This document shows, piece by piece, positions 34,828-46,752 of a stretch of DNA of 64,000 nt. Position 1 is the first letter of the stretch; every line of letters begins with the position of its first letter. The notes beneath the pieces are model-generated. The model saw nothing but the letters and a program-made list of their open reading frames with translations. It made no database searches and was not told the origin of the DNA. Made by a program: the position numbers and the translations under genes. Source of the stretch: Massospora cicadina (taxonomy: Eukaryota; Entomophthoromycota; Entomophthoromycetes; Entomophthorales; Entomophthoraceae); NCBI GenBank assembly GCA_022478985.1, contig JAKSZP010014937.1:1-64000 (forward strand). The letters run 5' to 3'.

Positions 34828-35717
34828 ATTTCAATATGATACATAATAAATAATCATCAGCTAATATTATTATTTCCCCTCTCAAATTATCTGACAATTT
34901 AGCCCCAGTCAATCATTCAACATGGTATGTCACATATATACACATAATGGTTTCTATTATATGAATTATTAGCAGTTTGGTGGTATTTGATTGATACAAT
35001 AAATTTCTTTTATTGGCTGAATGATTGTTGCGTTTCAGTTAATTCAATAGATCCAATGGTTTTGGGTAAGTGGTTATAAGTTGTTCATCTGTTCAATATT
35101 TAAATTGGGGTATTAATGAGTGTTGGTGAATTTTGGTTAATTTGTACAGCTTAATTTTATTTAGCTGAGGAGTTAGTGAATTTGGTTTTTTCTTTTTACT
35201 CATTTGGTTTTAGTTAAATAGTTGGTGGGCTTTGGTTGATTCAGTAGGTCCTTTGGCTTTAGAAAGTGGTTTGAAGGTATTAGAGTAATACAATAGATTC
35301 AATTAGTTTTGGCTAAGTGGTTGGTGGTTTATGGTTATTTTTTAAGTTCATCTGTATTGGGTAAGGGATTGGTAAATTATTGGTTTGAAGTGTTCAATGG
35401 TAATAAGTAAGCGGTTTTGTGATATCTATAACATATAACTTAAGATAATCAGTTCAAATTGTCTAGTAATAAATAAACCCAAGCAACGCTAGGTAAATCC
35501 AAAAGTATATAGATAAAAATATAAAACCTCTTAGCTAAAACCATTGAATATACCAAAATACCTAATTTACCAACTGCTTGGTAAAACCAAACCAAACTAA
35601 TTGAACAAACAAAAACATCCAACAACTTACCAAAATCAATTATCTATCAAATCAACCAATCACTAACTACTTATAAAAGTCATTAAGCTTATTAATCAAC
35701 CTAAAACCATAAACCTC
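34828..35717. repeat. AT-rich dispersed repeat (spacer S)
   Basis: Degenerate 'ggttttggctaagtggttgg' units. CAACGCTAGGTAAATCC near 35478 recurs in changed form near 62395 and resembles a Helitron 3' end (inference). Confidence 0.55.
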
Positions 35718-35722
35718 TTACT

Positions 35723-36997
35723 TTTCAGAAAGCAGCTATTAAGAACTAGACTGGCCTTCCAGTTGGAGTGCTTGAAAACTTAAAGGGTAAGCCAGAATGC
35801 CAAAGGCATTAGTGCTCAAATGATTTGAAAGTGGGATGAAAATTGGGTAAACCACAGATGGTAACTTGAGATGATAGTAAAAAGCAAACAGCACACAGCC
35901 AGGTTGTTGCTACTATGAAGATGGTAGATTCAGGTGTGGTAAACTCATGCACTACAACAACAGGGCTGGGTTCCTTCACAGGGTTGTGAGCGTGAGGGCA
36001 AGTGGTAAGATTGTAAAATCTTGCTCAGCGGGAAGGTAAATCCTCAAAAAAAAGTGACAGATCCTGGTGCCAAATAGCTTTGCAAGTGGGTAGTGTCTAA
36101 AAATGCCCCAAGTATCATATGCCCAGTCTATGATGGTAGGTAATACTGTCATTAAAATAGCCACAAGGGCCCAGTCATTGTGCAACACAAATATCATTTT
36201 CAGGACTAGTTTTGCAGCGGGTAAAAAGGAAAAAATATCAGCAAGCAAATCTATTCAGTGAAAGGGTTTTTTATTGCAAAGTTAAAATCAACTATTAATA
36301 ATATCTGTCTTGGATTATTGCTTAAATACTCAGTATCTTAGGGAATAAGATAGCATGTGTGGGCAGGGGGCCTCAATTTTCTGAACTAGGAATGATGGAA
36401 CTTAAGTGGCAATTATTCAAACTAATGTGGTCATGTCAGTGGCAAGACCAAAAAATTGCACTTTGGCCTTTGGCACCTTAAGAACGTTTTTATCATGATT
36501 GCGCCTGCCTGAGAGGTGGTGTCTCACTCAACAGGTGGATGAGACTGCCCAGGGATATTCCATGTAAGGATGGTCCCAATTGGTTGGAAAAGTATTTAGG
36601 ACACTCAGTTCAACTGCCCCCAGTTTATCTGGTTCATATGCAATTTTTTAAAATTCAGCGGAACTGAGCCTCTCCACAAAAGGGGAGAGTTCATTTTTTG
36701 TTGATTTATCAGAGGTCAAAACTGGCATCTGGGCAGGATTTGCTATATTCTTTTCAAGTTACTCCCTTTCTGCTGTGACTTTGGTGCAAATCACCTTGAT
36801 ATGCTGCATTAATTTGCCAGTTGTCAGAATGGGAATGGGCAGAGGGGCTTCAGGGGATAGGCTGTAACCCACTACTCATCTATCAAGTGAAAGATTCCCT
36901 GTGTGATGAGGGAAATGGATGCCCTCTTTGGACCCTTCTTGGTGGGAAATGGGATTGCTCCCAGTTCAAGTGCAAGAGGTGCTCCCACAACCTTAAA
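35723..36997 (-). mobile_element. Solo LTR of the G5 family
   Basis: 1275 nt, homologous to the G5 LTRs from end to end, with TSD TTACT on both sides (35718-35722, 36998-37002). Minus strand 35976-36248 is an open, hydrophobic frame. Removing the LTR restores a continuous spacer motif (cctcttactaaaacc). Confidence 0.8.
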
Positions 36998-37066
36998 TTA
37001 CTAAAACCATTAAAAATATTAATCAATATAAATCCACCAACCGCTTGGCAAAATTATTGAAACTAT

Positions 37067-37350
37067 TTTTATTTAACTGAGGCAAGCTGACCAGGGGACA
37101 GGCATTACCAAAAGAAAGAAATGATATGAAACCTGAACAGGGTCAACTCCATCGAAGAAAGTTTTTCCACCTCCAGATCAGGACTCATTTTTCTGATTAC
37201 ATCATGGGTAAGGTTTTTGTGTTATTAGACCTACTAACCGCCAATAGCTTCCTTTGGCTGGTACCCTGATCAATGTGTGAAGGGCGGGAATTGAACCTGC
37301 AACCTTCAGGTTGGTAGCCGTACACCCTTACCGACTCGCCTTCCACCCCC
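37067..37350 (-). mobile_element. SINE-B, tRNA head and LINE-like tail
   Basis: 284 nt with a perfect 17-bp TSD (37050-37066, 37351-37367). Minus-strand head: A box GGCGAGTCGGTAAGG and B box GGTTCAATTCC, correctly spaced for a tRNA. The 3' tail, GTCCCCTGGTCAGCTTGCC followed by TTAAATAAAAA, is the one that ends the LINE at 25366 and the E elements. A pol III-transcribed retroposon. Confidence 0.9.
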
Positions 37351-37367
37351 AAAATTATTGAAACTAT

Positions 37368-38175
37368 AAATCAACAAAACAAATTGCTCAAATGTAACAA
37401 TATATTGATTACCATTGAAAATATAAAACTTTCACTTGTTACATATATAAACTTTTATTTACTATTAAAATAATGGTTGTACTAATTCTAAAACCTTTCA
37501 AGGGTTTGTGAACAACTCACTGAAGTTATATCACAATCAGATGAATTTATAGGAATGCATACATTACAAACAGAGAAAAAGAAAGAAACATTCACTTTTA
37601 CTTGCATTTATTTAATTCACCATCTTGTTTGTTTTTATCTGGCAGACTTCATTTGACAAACTTTTTAACATAACCTATTGATGGACTTTGCTTAATTACT
37701 AAGGTCAGATGAAGATATAATATTTCATCATAAACTTTTAGTATATAGTAGAATAAAAATGAATGTAAGAAGTGAAAGTTTTATATTTTTATTGGTAATT
37801 GGTATATCATTATGGATAAGCATTTTTACTTGTTAAGTCAATAGTTTAAATTGTTTTGTCAAGCTGTTGGTGGTTATTTATTTATTTATTTACAAAACTA
37901 ACTGTTTTAGTAAAAAGTAAGTGATTGGCTGATCTAATAGTTTAAATGGGTATCAAGTGATGGGTGGTTTTAGGTTGAATTAATAGGTCCAAACGGGTTT
38001 ATATATATTTTAGTAATTTTTGTTCAAGGTGTGCCAACTTTAAGAAAGATAATCTTCTTTAAAGGTTTTAGGTGGCAAAGTTTAGATAATAAGCTTGGTT
38101 AAACACTCAGAATAGCATTTTGTTCTCTAAATTATTATATATATAGATATACAAGATAGGTAGATGAGATTTAGA
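37368..38175. repeat. AT-rich dispersed repeat (spacer S)
   Basis: 37440-37800 is a reverse copy of 33030-33420. 38010-38140 is a reverse copy of 10455-10600. No genes. Confidence 0.6.
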
Positions 38176-38190
38176 CTTATGAGCTAGTTT

Positions 38191-38481
38191 TTAATTTTTA
38201 ATTTTTATTCGAGGTGGGCCGACCTGGGGACGATACCGCACCGATTAGGGGAGTGAAGAAAATGGGAAAGGAGGATAAAATCCGGAAAACCTCCATGCGC
38301 AGCGTATGATAGGCCAGGAACTCCATGGACCGCCTTTGCCATTCGTTATCTTGGTTCGGGGCATTGGTGCGCAACGCCAACACAGTCATAATTGTCCCCT
38401 ACCCAAAGTTCAAATACCGGAATCGAACTCGGGGAGGCAGCGGTAGAGGGTCCATACTCTACCACTGGGGTATCCTCCCCT
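38191..38481 (-). mobile_element. SINE-A copy 2, full length
   Basis: 291 nt with a perfect 15-bp TSD (38176-38190, 38482-38496). Minus-strand head is tRNA-like: A box ACCCCAGTGGTAGAG and B box GAGTTCGATTCC. The body is the same as 2417-2659 and the tail is an AAAATT repeat. It keeps many CpGs lost in copy 1, so it is the younger copy. Confidence 0.9.
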
Positions 38482-38496
38482 CTTATGAGCTAGTTT

Positions 38497-41309
38497 AGTT
38501 TGTAGCTAACAGCAATAAAGGTACTAAGTCTATTTTAACTTAGTCTATTAAAGTACTCAATTTATTAATTATAAAACTTTGAAGGGATTCAATTTCTATT
38601 AAATTCTGCTTTTGAAAGCTTAAAAAAAATAAATAAAATAAATGAAATAATAAATGAGTTAAATGTATAAATTGAATAAAATGAATTATTTGATTAAAAA
38701 GAATTAAATTCATAGAATGAAATACATTTATAAATTGAATGAAATGAATTGATTAAATTATATGTAAAAAGATTGAGCTAGAAATTGAACTTGAAACTCT
38801 AACTTACTCTTAAGATTAATAGTTTATCATTTTATTTCCTCTATTTAGTTTTAAGTAAGAAGTTTGGTGAATTGTTTATTTATTTGACTTTCCTCACCCA
38901 CTTGACAAAATAAATTGAACCTATTAGATTCAATAGAAAAATATAAACAGTTAATTGCTAAGTAATTTGGTAGATAATTGAATCAATAATCCTAAAACAC
39001 TCAGTCAGATAAGTTATACCAATTATATTTATGGGATCATACATACTTATACAAACTAGAGCTTTATGGTGGGCGGTAAAGCACTGGATTGCCAATACAG
39101 TATACTAGTTAGCTTATAGTTTATAGCTTATTTAAAGAAAGTTATAGCTATAGCCATATATATTAACTTGCTGACCTCCATCTATCTAGCTGAGTTAATT
39201 ATCTAACAATTTTTAGTATAGAAAAAAGTTACATAATTTTGAAGCTTTAAATAATTAATTATTTTTGTTGATGCTGGTTTGATTGGCCTAATCTCAAACT
39301 AAACTCACTGATTGTCATCTGTTTGGTGATTATATATAGGCAATTGTTATTTGGTATGTTGTTAGTGGTTTTTTTATTTTTTTACTTTTAAACAAATTAT
39401 TTTAATATTTTAAAGATTAAGATAAAAAATGATTAATTAATTGGGTAAATTACCTTATATGAATAGTTGTAAGTTGAATAACATGAATAGAAAAATTAGA
39501 TGATAAAAAAGATTGAGTCAGGAATTGAACTTGCAATTTAAAGTTAAGGTTAAGCTTAATCATTTATCATTAATTGTTTTTGCTAAGTTTTAGGTGAGAA
39601 ATTTGGTAAATTATACAATTCATTTAAATTTTCTTAGCCACTTGACTAAATGAATTGAACCTATCAAACTTGACTTGATAGAGAAAGTACATTCAGTTGA
39701 TCACTGAGAATTTTGGTGGATTTCTAAGTTGAAGTGACTATCTATAATCACTCAGCCAAATAATTCTAACATATCAGGCTTTATGGAATTGTCACATAGA
39801 TAGACGCACTTTAGTTTTTGCCAAAGCACTGTATTATTGATCCAGTTAACACACATATACTTTTCCATTTTTAATCAAATTCAAAAAAAGGAGGAGGCTC
39901 CTATTTTTCCCCTATCTGTATGCTTTTTCTCGGTTTGTGCACACATTACTCTGAAACTACTGGATCAATTTTTTAATTTTGTTTAAATCAAATAAGATGC
40001 TCCCACTTAAATCCCATTTCAATTTTATAAGGATTGATATAATAAAAAAAGATATGTGATAAGTGAAAATTTAAAAATTATTAATATAAGTTTGGCATAT
40101 CATTTTGGCAGAGCAAGTAGTGGGTATTTGATTGACTTGTTAGTTTGTAAATCTGATGTCATTTTTAAATCTGATATTATTTTTGGTAGATGGACTATGA
40201 TAGGTTTACAGTGATTAAACCTATCAACTTAGTTAAGCATATACCAAACTGCATAGTATTGAAAAGTAGTCACAGCACAGGTTTGCAGAGGTTTTTCTAA
40301 CTAATACAACTTTCCTGTATGCTGACATGGATCATTAATCTGAGCTGATAAAAGTTTAGCTAAAACTAAACCTTTGTTTACCATAGTATCTAGACACTTC
40401 CATCCTACAATAATTAAAATCATTTACTAGTAAAATCTAATACAACCAAGAACCAAACTATTTATTAGAAACTATCTTCATAATTACACTCAATTCTGGT
40501 AACCTGGTGCCCTCCTATTAGAATCATCAGCCTCAATTGCTGAAAAATAGCTTTTTATTCATAAATCTGCAGCTTAGGCATGCTATTGGTCAGAACTTCC
40601 TTCAACTTGAATTCCTAGGCTAGGCAATTCTTTCCTCAATCTGGTAAACTATTGGGGAGCATCCTCAATAACTTAGGGAAATATAATCATCAAATTAAGC
40701 TAATGTTATTTCAGAGCTCTCTCCTCAGTAGCCTAAAATCTTTGACATACCTCCAAATGATCAAATACTATGTTGAAGTTTCCTCCACAAAATCCTGCAA
40801 GCCAATGACACTAATAAATTATAGTGAGATCATCCTAAACTAATTCACAGTGTAAGAATATATTGGGAAAAGCAGAGTCTGGTTAAATTTTAAACACAGT
40901 AAAATTAATAATCTGTAAAATCAACTAAAAAATCATTAATCACTCAACCAAAACTAATTGAAACCTTCACAACAAATAATCATTAACTTATACAGAAACC
41001 TGTGATCCTATTAATTAACCAAATAACCACCAACTGCTTAACAAACCAATGAGCCCAATGAATTTATTCAATTACCATCTGCTTACTCAAAATTATTGAG
41101 CCATCAAAATGAATAAATAACAACAATCCACTCACCCAAAATGATATAAAGATTACCATTAACCTTTTTATATCATTAGTACATTCTATATATAATGTTT
41201 GTTTATTTTTTATGATTAGAAAAATGAACAACAGCCTAAGATGGTTTCCAAAGTTCATAAATATTTGTGGCAAGTTTGGCTATTTTGGAAGATTTGTTTA
41301 TGTGATAAT
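38497..41309. repeat. AT-rich dispersed repeat (spacer S), left inverted arm
   Basis: 38590-39200 and 39460-39880 reappear inverted at 44560-44150, 43500-43420 and 43150-42740. The rest (39880-41300) is AT-rich with no supported gene; 40652-40843 is a chance frame. Confidence 0.6.
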
Positions 41310-41326
41310 ATATAGTAGATATATTT

Positions 41327-41795
41327 ATCTTATCTATTTGGGGAAGGCCAACTATGGGATTGATACTTCCAATGAATAGCAATAACCAAGCACCAAGATA
41401 AGTGAGAGGCACTTCAGAGGAGCTAAAGCTGCCTCTTGTTGCCAGTGGGAACATCAATGGAAGAAAGTGGGGTATCATAAGAAGAGGCTTGCGCCACCAC
41501 TGAGCATGTATGAATGAAAGGGTCTGAGGTGAGGAACTATACCAGGAACCAGGACAAGACCACTGTCATTAGAGGGATGGCAAATGGACAAACAACCAGG
41601 CTTAGAAGTGATTTGTAAGGTGGAAATGGAAGAGATGCATATATAATAGATAAAAAGTAAATGAGGTGGGTCAACCTTGGGATAAATATACCACGCCAAG
41701 TTTTTATTTAGCCTGTGCTGGTTTTGAACCTTTTTCAATCAAAACCTGATCCAGAGTGGAGCAGGAACCACCCCATTATGCTATCCACTCCTCAC
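41327..41795 (-). mobile_element. SINE-C, tRNA head fused to LINE 3' end
   Basis: Minus-strand head at about 41690-41790: A box TAGCATAATGGGG and B box GGTTCAAAACC. The body from about 41530 down to 41330 aligns with the last ~210 bp of the LINE (25160-25366), for example GTTCCCACTGGCAACAAGAG. Flanks 41310-41326 and 41796-41812 match at about 15 of 17 bases. Confidence 0.8.
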
Positions 41796-41812
41796 ATATA
41801 ATAGATATATCT

Positions 41813-43513
41813 ATATAGAATAATTATTACATGTAGAAATAGTGAGTTTCAAAAATTAGATATAGACATATTGAGGTTTCAAAAAAAGGGAAAAAGAACC
41901 AACTTTGAAAAATGCACTAAATTTTTTGGGGGAAAATGAACTATCTTCAATTTTTGAAAAAAAAGAAACCACTTTCAAAGAAGGTACTGATAAGTATAAA
42001 ATAATTGATAAAAGTATAAACAATCAATAAATTTTTTTAAGCTGGAACCATATTCAAAAACTTTATAGAATTTTGTTCCCTAATCCATAATAGAGCTTAT
42101 ATTGGATTGGGTCCAAGTATAAGCTATAATTAACTAAGACTTTTTTTTAGTACTAGATGGTCCCAACCCAAGGGAGGGATTCATCAATGTATTAACTAAG
42201 ACTTTAAATTGCTGAGTTTATATATTACAAATAGCTATTATAAGTCAGTTTAAAATACAGCAGCAACTTCAAAAATATATTATTAATTATTCATACTTTA
42301 TCAAAATATTTACATACTTTTTTATGCCTACTTTAAAAGTGGTCTTTTTCTCCAGAAAAAAATTATATATATCAGATATCAGTACCAGCTTGATCACTTT
42401 ACCAATAAAAAGGTGGCCATATTAAGTATACAGGCAAGAACATACAGCCAGTTTAAAAAGGATGCCAATCCAATATAAAATTATATCAACAAGGTGCAAA
42501 TCATCATCCCTTATAATACCATATTTTAAGGATGGAGCCAAAATGTAAGCATAGGGATGGTTTGTTGCTGTAAACCAATCTAGGTAGGACCTATATTTTC
42601 ATATAAGACAATGTCTGTTAGATCCCTACAGTATACATCTGTAGGAGTGGTTAATCAAACTTGTGAAACTTGATGTAACAATGACCCAACTTTATAAAAT
42701 TTAATAGAGCTGGATAACTAGCCTCCATCTCATATATAAAATGGAAAAGTTCACTGGATTAACAATTCAGTGTCTTTGGCAATAACTAAAGAATATCTAT
42801 TTGTGTGTCCTTTCTTCATTGAGTCTGATAGGTTAAATTTATGTGACTGTTTGGTTAAAATTGTCAATTCAACTCAAAAATTCACTAAACTACTTAGCAA
42901 TCAAATAAATGTCCTTTCTCTGTTAAGTTTAATAGGTTTGATTTATTTAGCTAAGTAGTTGAGGATTGTCAATTACTTCAATTAACTTACTAAATTACTA
43001 ACCTGAAACTAAACCAAATACAACAAATGATAAATGATTAACCTTAATGCCAAAATTTAACTTAAAGTTGCAGGTTAAATTCCCAGCTCAACTTTTTTGC
43101 TATCTAATTTATTTATTTATAGTTTATTTCATTCAATTTATATACTTAATCTATATAGTTTTACAATTAATTAAATCCACTATCATCTAATTTTGTAACT
43201 TAATCAAACTATCTTTTAAGGTATAAAATTAAAATATTCACCAACATTATACCCAAAAACAATTTAACCCCTTTAAATCAGCCAAATAGATGGCAATCAA
43301 TGAGTTTAGTTTAAGATTAGGGCAATCAGATTAAAATCAACTATGTTAATTAATTAAAGCTTTAAAAAGTAAAATAACTATCAACTAAATACTTAAAATC
43401 ATTAGATTAATCAAGTCAGCTAGATAGATGGAGGTCAGCAAGTTGAGTATATGGCTAACTATAAAAATAAAATATATAAGTAAACTAACAAATTCACTTT
43501 ATCAGCAATACAG
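41813..43513. repeat. AT-rich dispersed repeat (spacer S), right inverted arm
   Basis: 42740-43150 and 43420-43500 are inverted copies of 39460-39880 and 39110-39200. No genes. Confidence 0.6.
42144..42190 (-). mobile_element. 47-nt LINE 3'-end insertion
   Basis: Minus strand ends GGTTGGGACCATCTAGTACT plus A run, as in the LINE at 62682-64000. TSD of 13-15 bp (42129-42143, 42191-42205). Confidence 0.85.
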
Positions 43514-44153
43514 TGTGACAAAAAGTTTTAAATGTTTGTCCCATTTTGACTCAGAATTCAGATTCTGAATCATAAATCAAAACTCCTGGGAGGATTTCCA
43601 GCTGAGGTCAGCTTGGCACCAGAGTTGTGCACTTCCCTCAGCCATTATTTAGGCTCAAAGAGCTTAAATTATGGATGTGGGAGGGCTCCTTAAATAGTGA
43701 CCTTAAAGGGTTGAGCCTGCATTATTTGAACCTCAGTTCATAATTTTGTTGATTCCTTGGCCGTTTGGACTCATGCCTTACCTGGATTGTTGAGCATGAC
43801 AAGATTTTGTCATGAGAACAAAACCTATGAGCTTCTGGGACATTGGCCCTCCCCAATTGCTCTGTCTTTTTTTGCAATGCTATAGAAATGCCAGGAATTG
43901 CCTTGTTTGTTTTTTATTTATGTTAAATAAGAAATAAAGGGTTACTTTTGGGTTTGCAACCTTGCTTACCTGTCATTCTTTTTTAGCTTGAGATTTCCCT
44001 AAATTTTAAGGGTTAAAAATGGATTGTTATTATCCAACTCTAGCAGCTTACCTCAGTGATCCACTTTGGCTGTTGGACCAAATTTGGCATCAATTTACTT
44101 GATCAAATATCAGGCATCTGATGAGCAAAATCAGGATGTTTCTGTTCATTACA
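43514..44153. mobile_element. Solo LTR, family L7
   Basis: 640 nt, TGTGAC at the left and ATTACA at the right (TGT..ACA inverted ends). Flanks TACAG and TCCAG. The inverted partner of the host repeat near 39085-39100 lacks it, which confirms the insertion. Confidence 0.75.
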
Positions 44154-45086
44154 TCCAGTGCTTTACCGCTATAAGGAGCTCTAGTATGTCTATGTGTGTG
44201 TATGTATGATCCCATTGATATAGTTGGCTTAACTTATTGGGCAAGTAGTTGAGGATCATTGAGCAATTGAATAATTCACTAAATGTCTTACTCAAAACTA
44301 ACTAAAAGCAGTAAATGATTAATGATTAAATCTGGGTTAAGCTAGAGTTGCAGGTTCAATTCATAGTAAATTTTCTTAATATATAATTTAAGTAAAAAAT
44401 ATTTAGATTAATTATTCATTCAATTTCTATATTGCATTTCATTCAACTTATTCATTTAATTCAATTATTTATTTCCTTTATTTAATAATTATATATATAA
44501 GCTTTCAAAAGTAAAATTTATTATAAATTGAACCTATTAAATGCATAAATAATTAAATAAACTAAGTATACATCAACTAAATTCAATTAAACTAGTACAT
44601 TTATTGCTAATAACTACAAACTAAACTAGTTCATATATCAAATACCATCTATCTATTTTATATCTATATAATATTTATAGGGATTGAAAGTCTATTATGG
44701 GCCTTTTAGACTTGCTTTTATAAAATTTTGCTACCTTACACCATTTAAGGAAGATTAAAACATCATAAGGTTGATAAATCTTAAACAAAAAGTACAACCA
44801 TTCACCTAAAACTAATTGAACCTATTGATTAACTTTAAACCTACCACTGCTTGAAACCTCATTTAAACCAACAAATCAGCCAGTCACTTACTAATTACTA
44901 AAATAATCAACCTGATAATCAGGCAAATGACTAATAATCACTTGTCAAACCATCTAAACTATTGAATTAACTTAATGTCAAACTTCTCAGCAGTAACAAT
45001 ATACCAGTTACCATTAAATCATATAAAATCTTCATTTATTACATAAAAAACTTTTTATTTTATTATAAAATTAAAAATAAATGCAT
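44154..45086. repeat. AT-rich dispersed repeat (spacer S)
   Basis: 44154-44560 is the inverted copy of 38590-39110. 44640-44830 is a direct copy of 10455-10640. No genes. Confidence 0.6.
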
Positions 45087-45599
45087 TAAACTCTCCACTT
45101 GACATCACTTTTGAGCAATTATGAAAAGTAGTCAATTTTCTACCACCACCTCACTGCATCAATTTCCCAATCTATGTTATTAGATCCACCACCTGATGCC
45201 CCAGTGTGAGGCAGCAGGGCTCCACCTGCTAGCTTTTACCGCCCAGCAGGCAAACACATGCAGACTGGCTCATCCAGTCCGCCAAATTAATCTGGTCACT
45301 ATATCCCTCCAAGGGACTTAGCACTCCACCTGTTATAATTCCACCCAACCTGCCCCCATCCCTTAGCCCTACCTTAATCCACTATCCAATTTTGCCTCTG
45401 AATTAAGTATGGATGCCTCATCCCATATGCTGACAAAGCAATAATTGACCTTGCAACTGCCACCTTTGCACCAGCAGGATTAACTTTTGCCCTTACCAGG
45501 GCTATTTTGACATAGGCTTTCCCACCAAATAGGATGCAGCTGCAGCAGCAGCTATGCCCTTAATATATAAAAACACCCCCATTACCACCACCTGAACAC

Positions 45600-45678
45600 G
45601 TCTCCCAGATGATATCACACTTGTGGTGACCTTTTTAAATTTCCCCTCTCACCTTCCCCCTCAAACACTTTATGAGGA
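45600..45678 (+). pseudogene. E copy 2 ORF1-like protein, first piece
   Basis: Open frame DDITLVVTFLNFPSHLPPQ before G4. It continues in frame at 53576 (EEMVSGLSTYGKNPILQFIV) when G4 and one GAGGA are removed. This is the RRM-like part of LINE ORF1. Confidence 0.6.
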
Positions 45679-45694
45679 TGTCGGGAAGTTGATA

Positions 45695-46248
45695 CACATT
45701 GCATTCAAAAAGTTCTGGGACTAACGTTTTAAAGACACAACTTTACAAATAAATAAACTTTCTTTTATCATAATTTAACATACAACCTTTCCCTCTCTAT
45801 ACATATTTATATTGCTAAAACAATTGCTAAAAGGTATGCACATAGTTCCTATTTTGTATAACAATGTTTAAACCAGCTATCACATTCTTCTGAATTGTCT
45901 CTACTTTATCAAAAGGATGAACCTTCAGTGCCACCTTCAGATTAGAGAACAGAAAGAAGTCAGACAGAGCCAAATCTGGTGAATAGGGTGGATAACTATA
46001 ATATGAAGGTGGCACTGAAGGTTCATCCTTTTGATAAAGTAGAGATAATTCAGAAGAATGTGACAGCTGGTTTAAACATGGTTATACAAAATAGGAACTA
46101 TGTGCATACCTTTTAACAATTGTTTTAGCAATATAAATATGTATAGAGAGGGAAAGGTTGTATGTTAAATTATGATAAAAGAAAGTTTATTTATTTGTAA
46201 AGTTGTGTCTTTAAAACGTTAGTCCCAGAACTTTTTGAATGCACTGTG
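45695..46248. mobile_element. Fold-back mariner (Tc1/mariner) element
   Basis: 554 bp between TA dinucleotides (45693-45694, 46249-46250). Ends are inverted copies of CACA-TGCATTCAAAAAGTTC. The inverted match runs about 240 bp into each side with few differences, leaving a ~66-bp loop, so both halves come from the same (3') end of a mariner. The 3' LTR at 53098 shows the empty site (GAAGTTGATATGACTGG). Confidence 0.92.
45827..46015 (-). pseudogene. Mariner transposase C-terminal fragment
   Basis: 62-codon frame with PPYSPDLALSDFFLFSNLK, the hallmark around the last catalytic Asp of DD34D mariner transposases. Only the C-terminal ~60 residues remain, so it cannot encode transposase. In the family it cuts and pastes at TA sites. 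Confidence 0.9.
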
Positions 46249-46712
46249 TATGACTGGACAATATGCTAACCATACCGGTGGATCAGAGGGGGAATTGAGA
46301 CAAGTCTTGAGATTGATGGAAAAGGTATACAAATAATAATTAGTTGAAATGTCAACCCTTTGGCAAATCAAGGAAAATTACGCTGAGATTTGATATAAAT
46401 GAGAGCTTCTAGAAAAGGGAAGACAAATGAATACTACTATGCTGAGGATGCATCCAGCTTGAGAAACCAAGATATAAAGAGTCACATGGAGGATCAAGAA
46501 TAAATGTCTTTTCCGTGATTAGGTTGTTGCAGATAAGTCTGCAAATTAGTGAAATTAACAAAGTTTGAAATAAGGGGTGATAGCTCCATATATAGTTTAT
46601 CAAGTTTTATTAGAATTGTTTATCTTCATATCATCTGATTTAGGTGCTCAGTGGCTAATATCCTGTGCAAACTGACTTGATGGAATCAAGACTCTACGCC
46701 AAGAATTAACAG

Positions 46713-46730
46713 GGGTGCTCACTACAGGGG
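46713..46730 (+). promoter_or_regulatory. G4 primer binding site
   Basis: GGGTGCTCACTACAGGGG right after the 5' LTR. One base from the G2 site. Confidence 0.6.
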
Positions 46731-46752
46731 GCCACTGGTCAACTGTAGTTCA

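Larger units (their letters stand above)
45679..46711 (+). repeat. G4 5' LTR with mariner inside
   Basis: 477 nt without the mariner and its TA duplication, against 478 nt for the 3' LTR. Starts TGTCGGGAAG and ends TTAACA. Confidence 0.9.
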
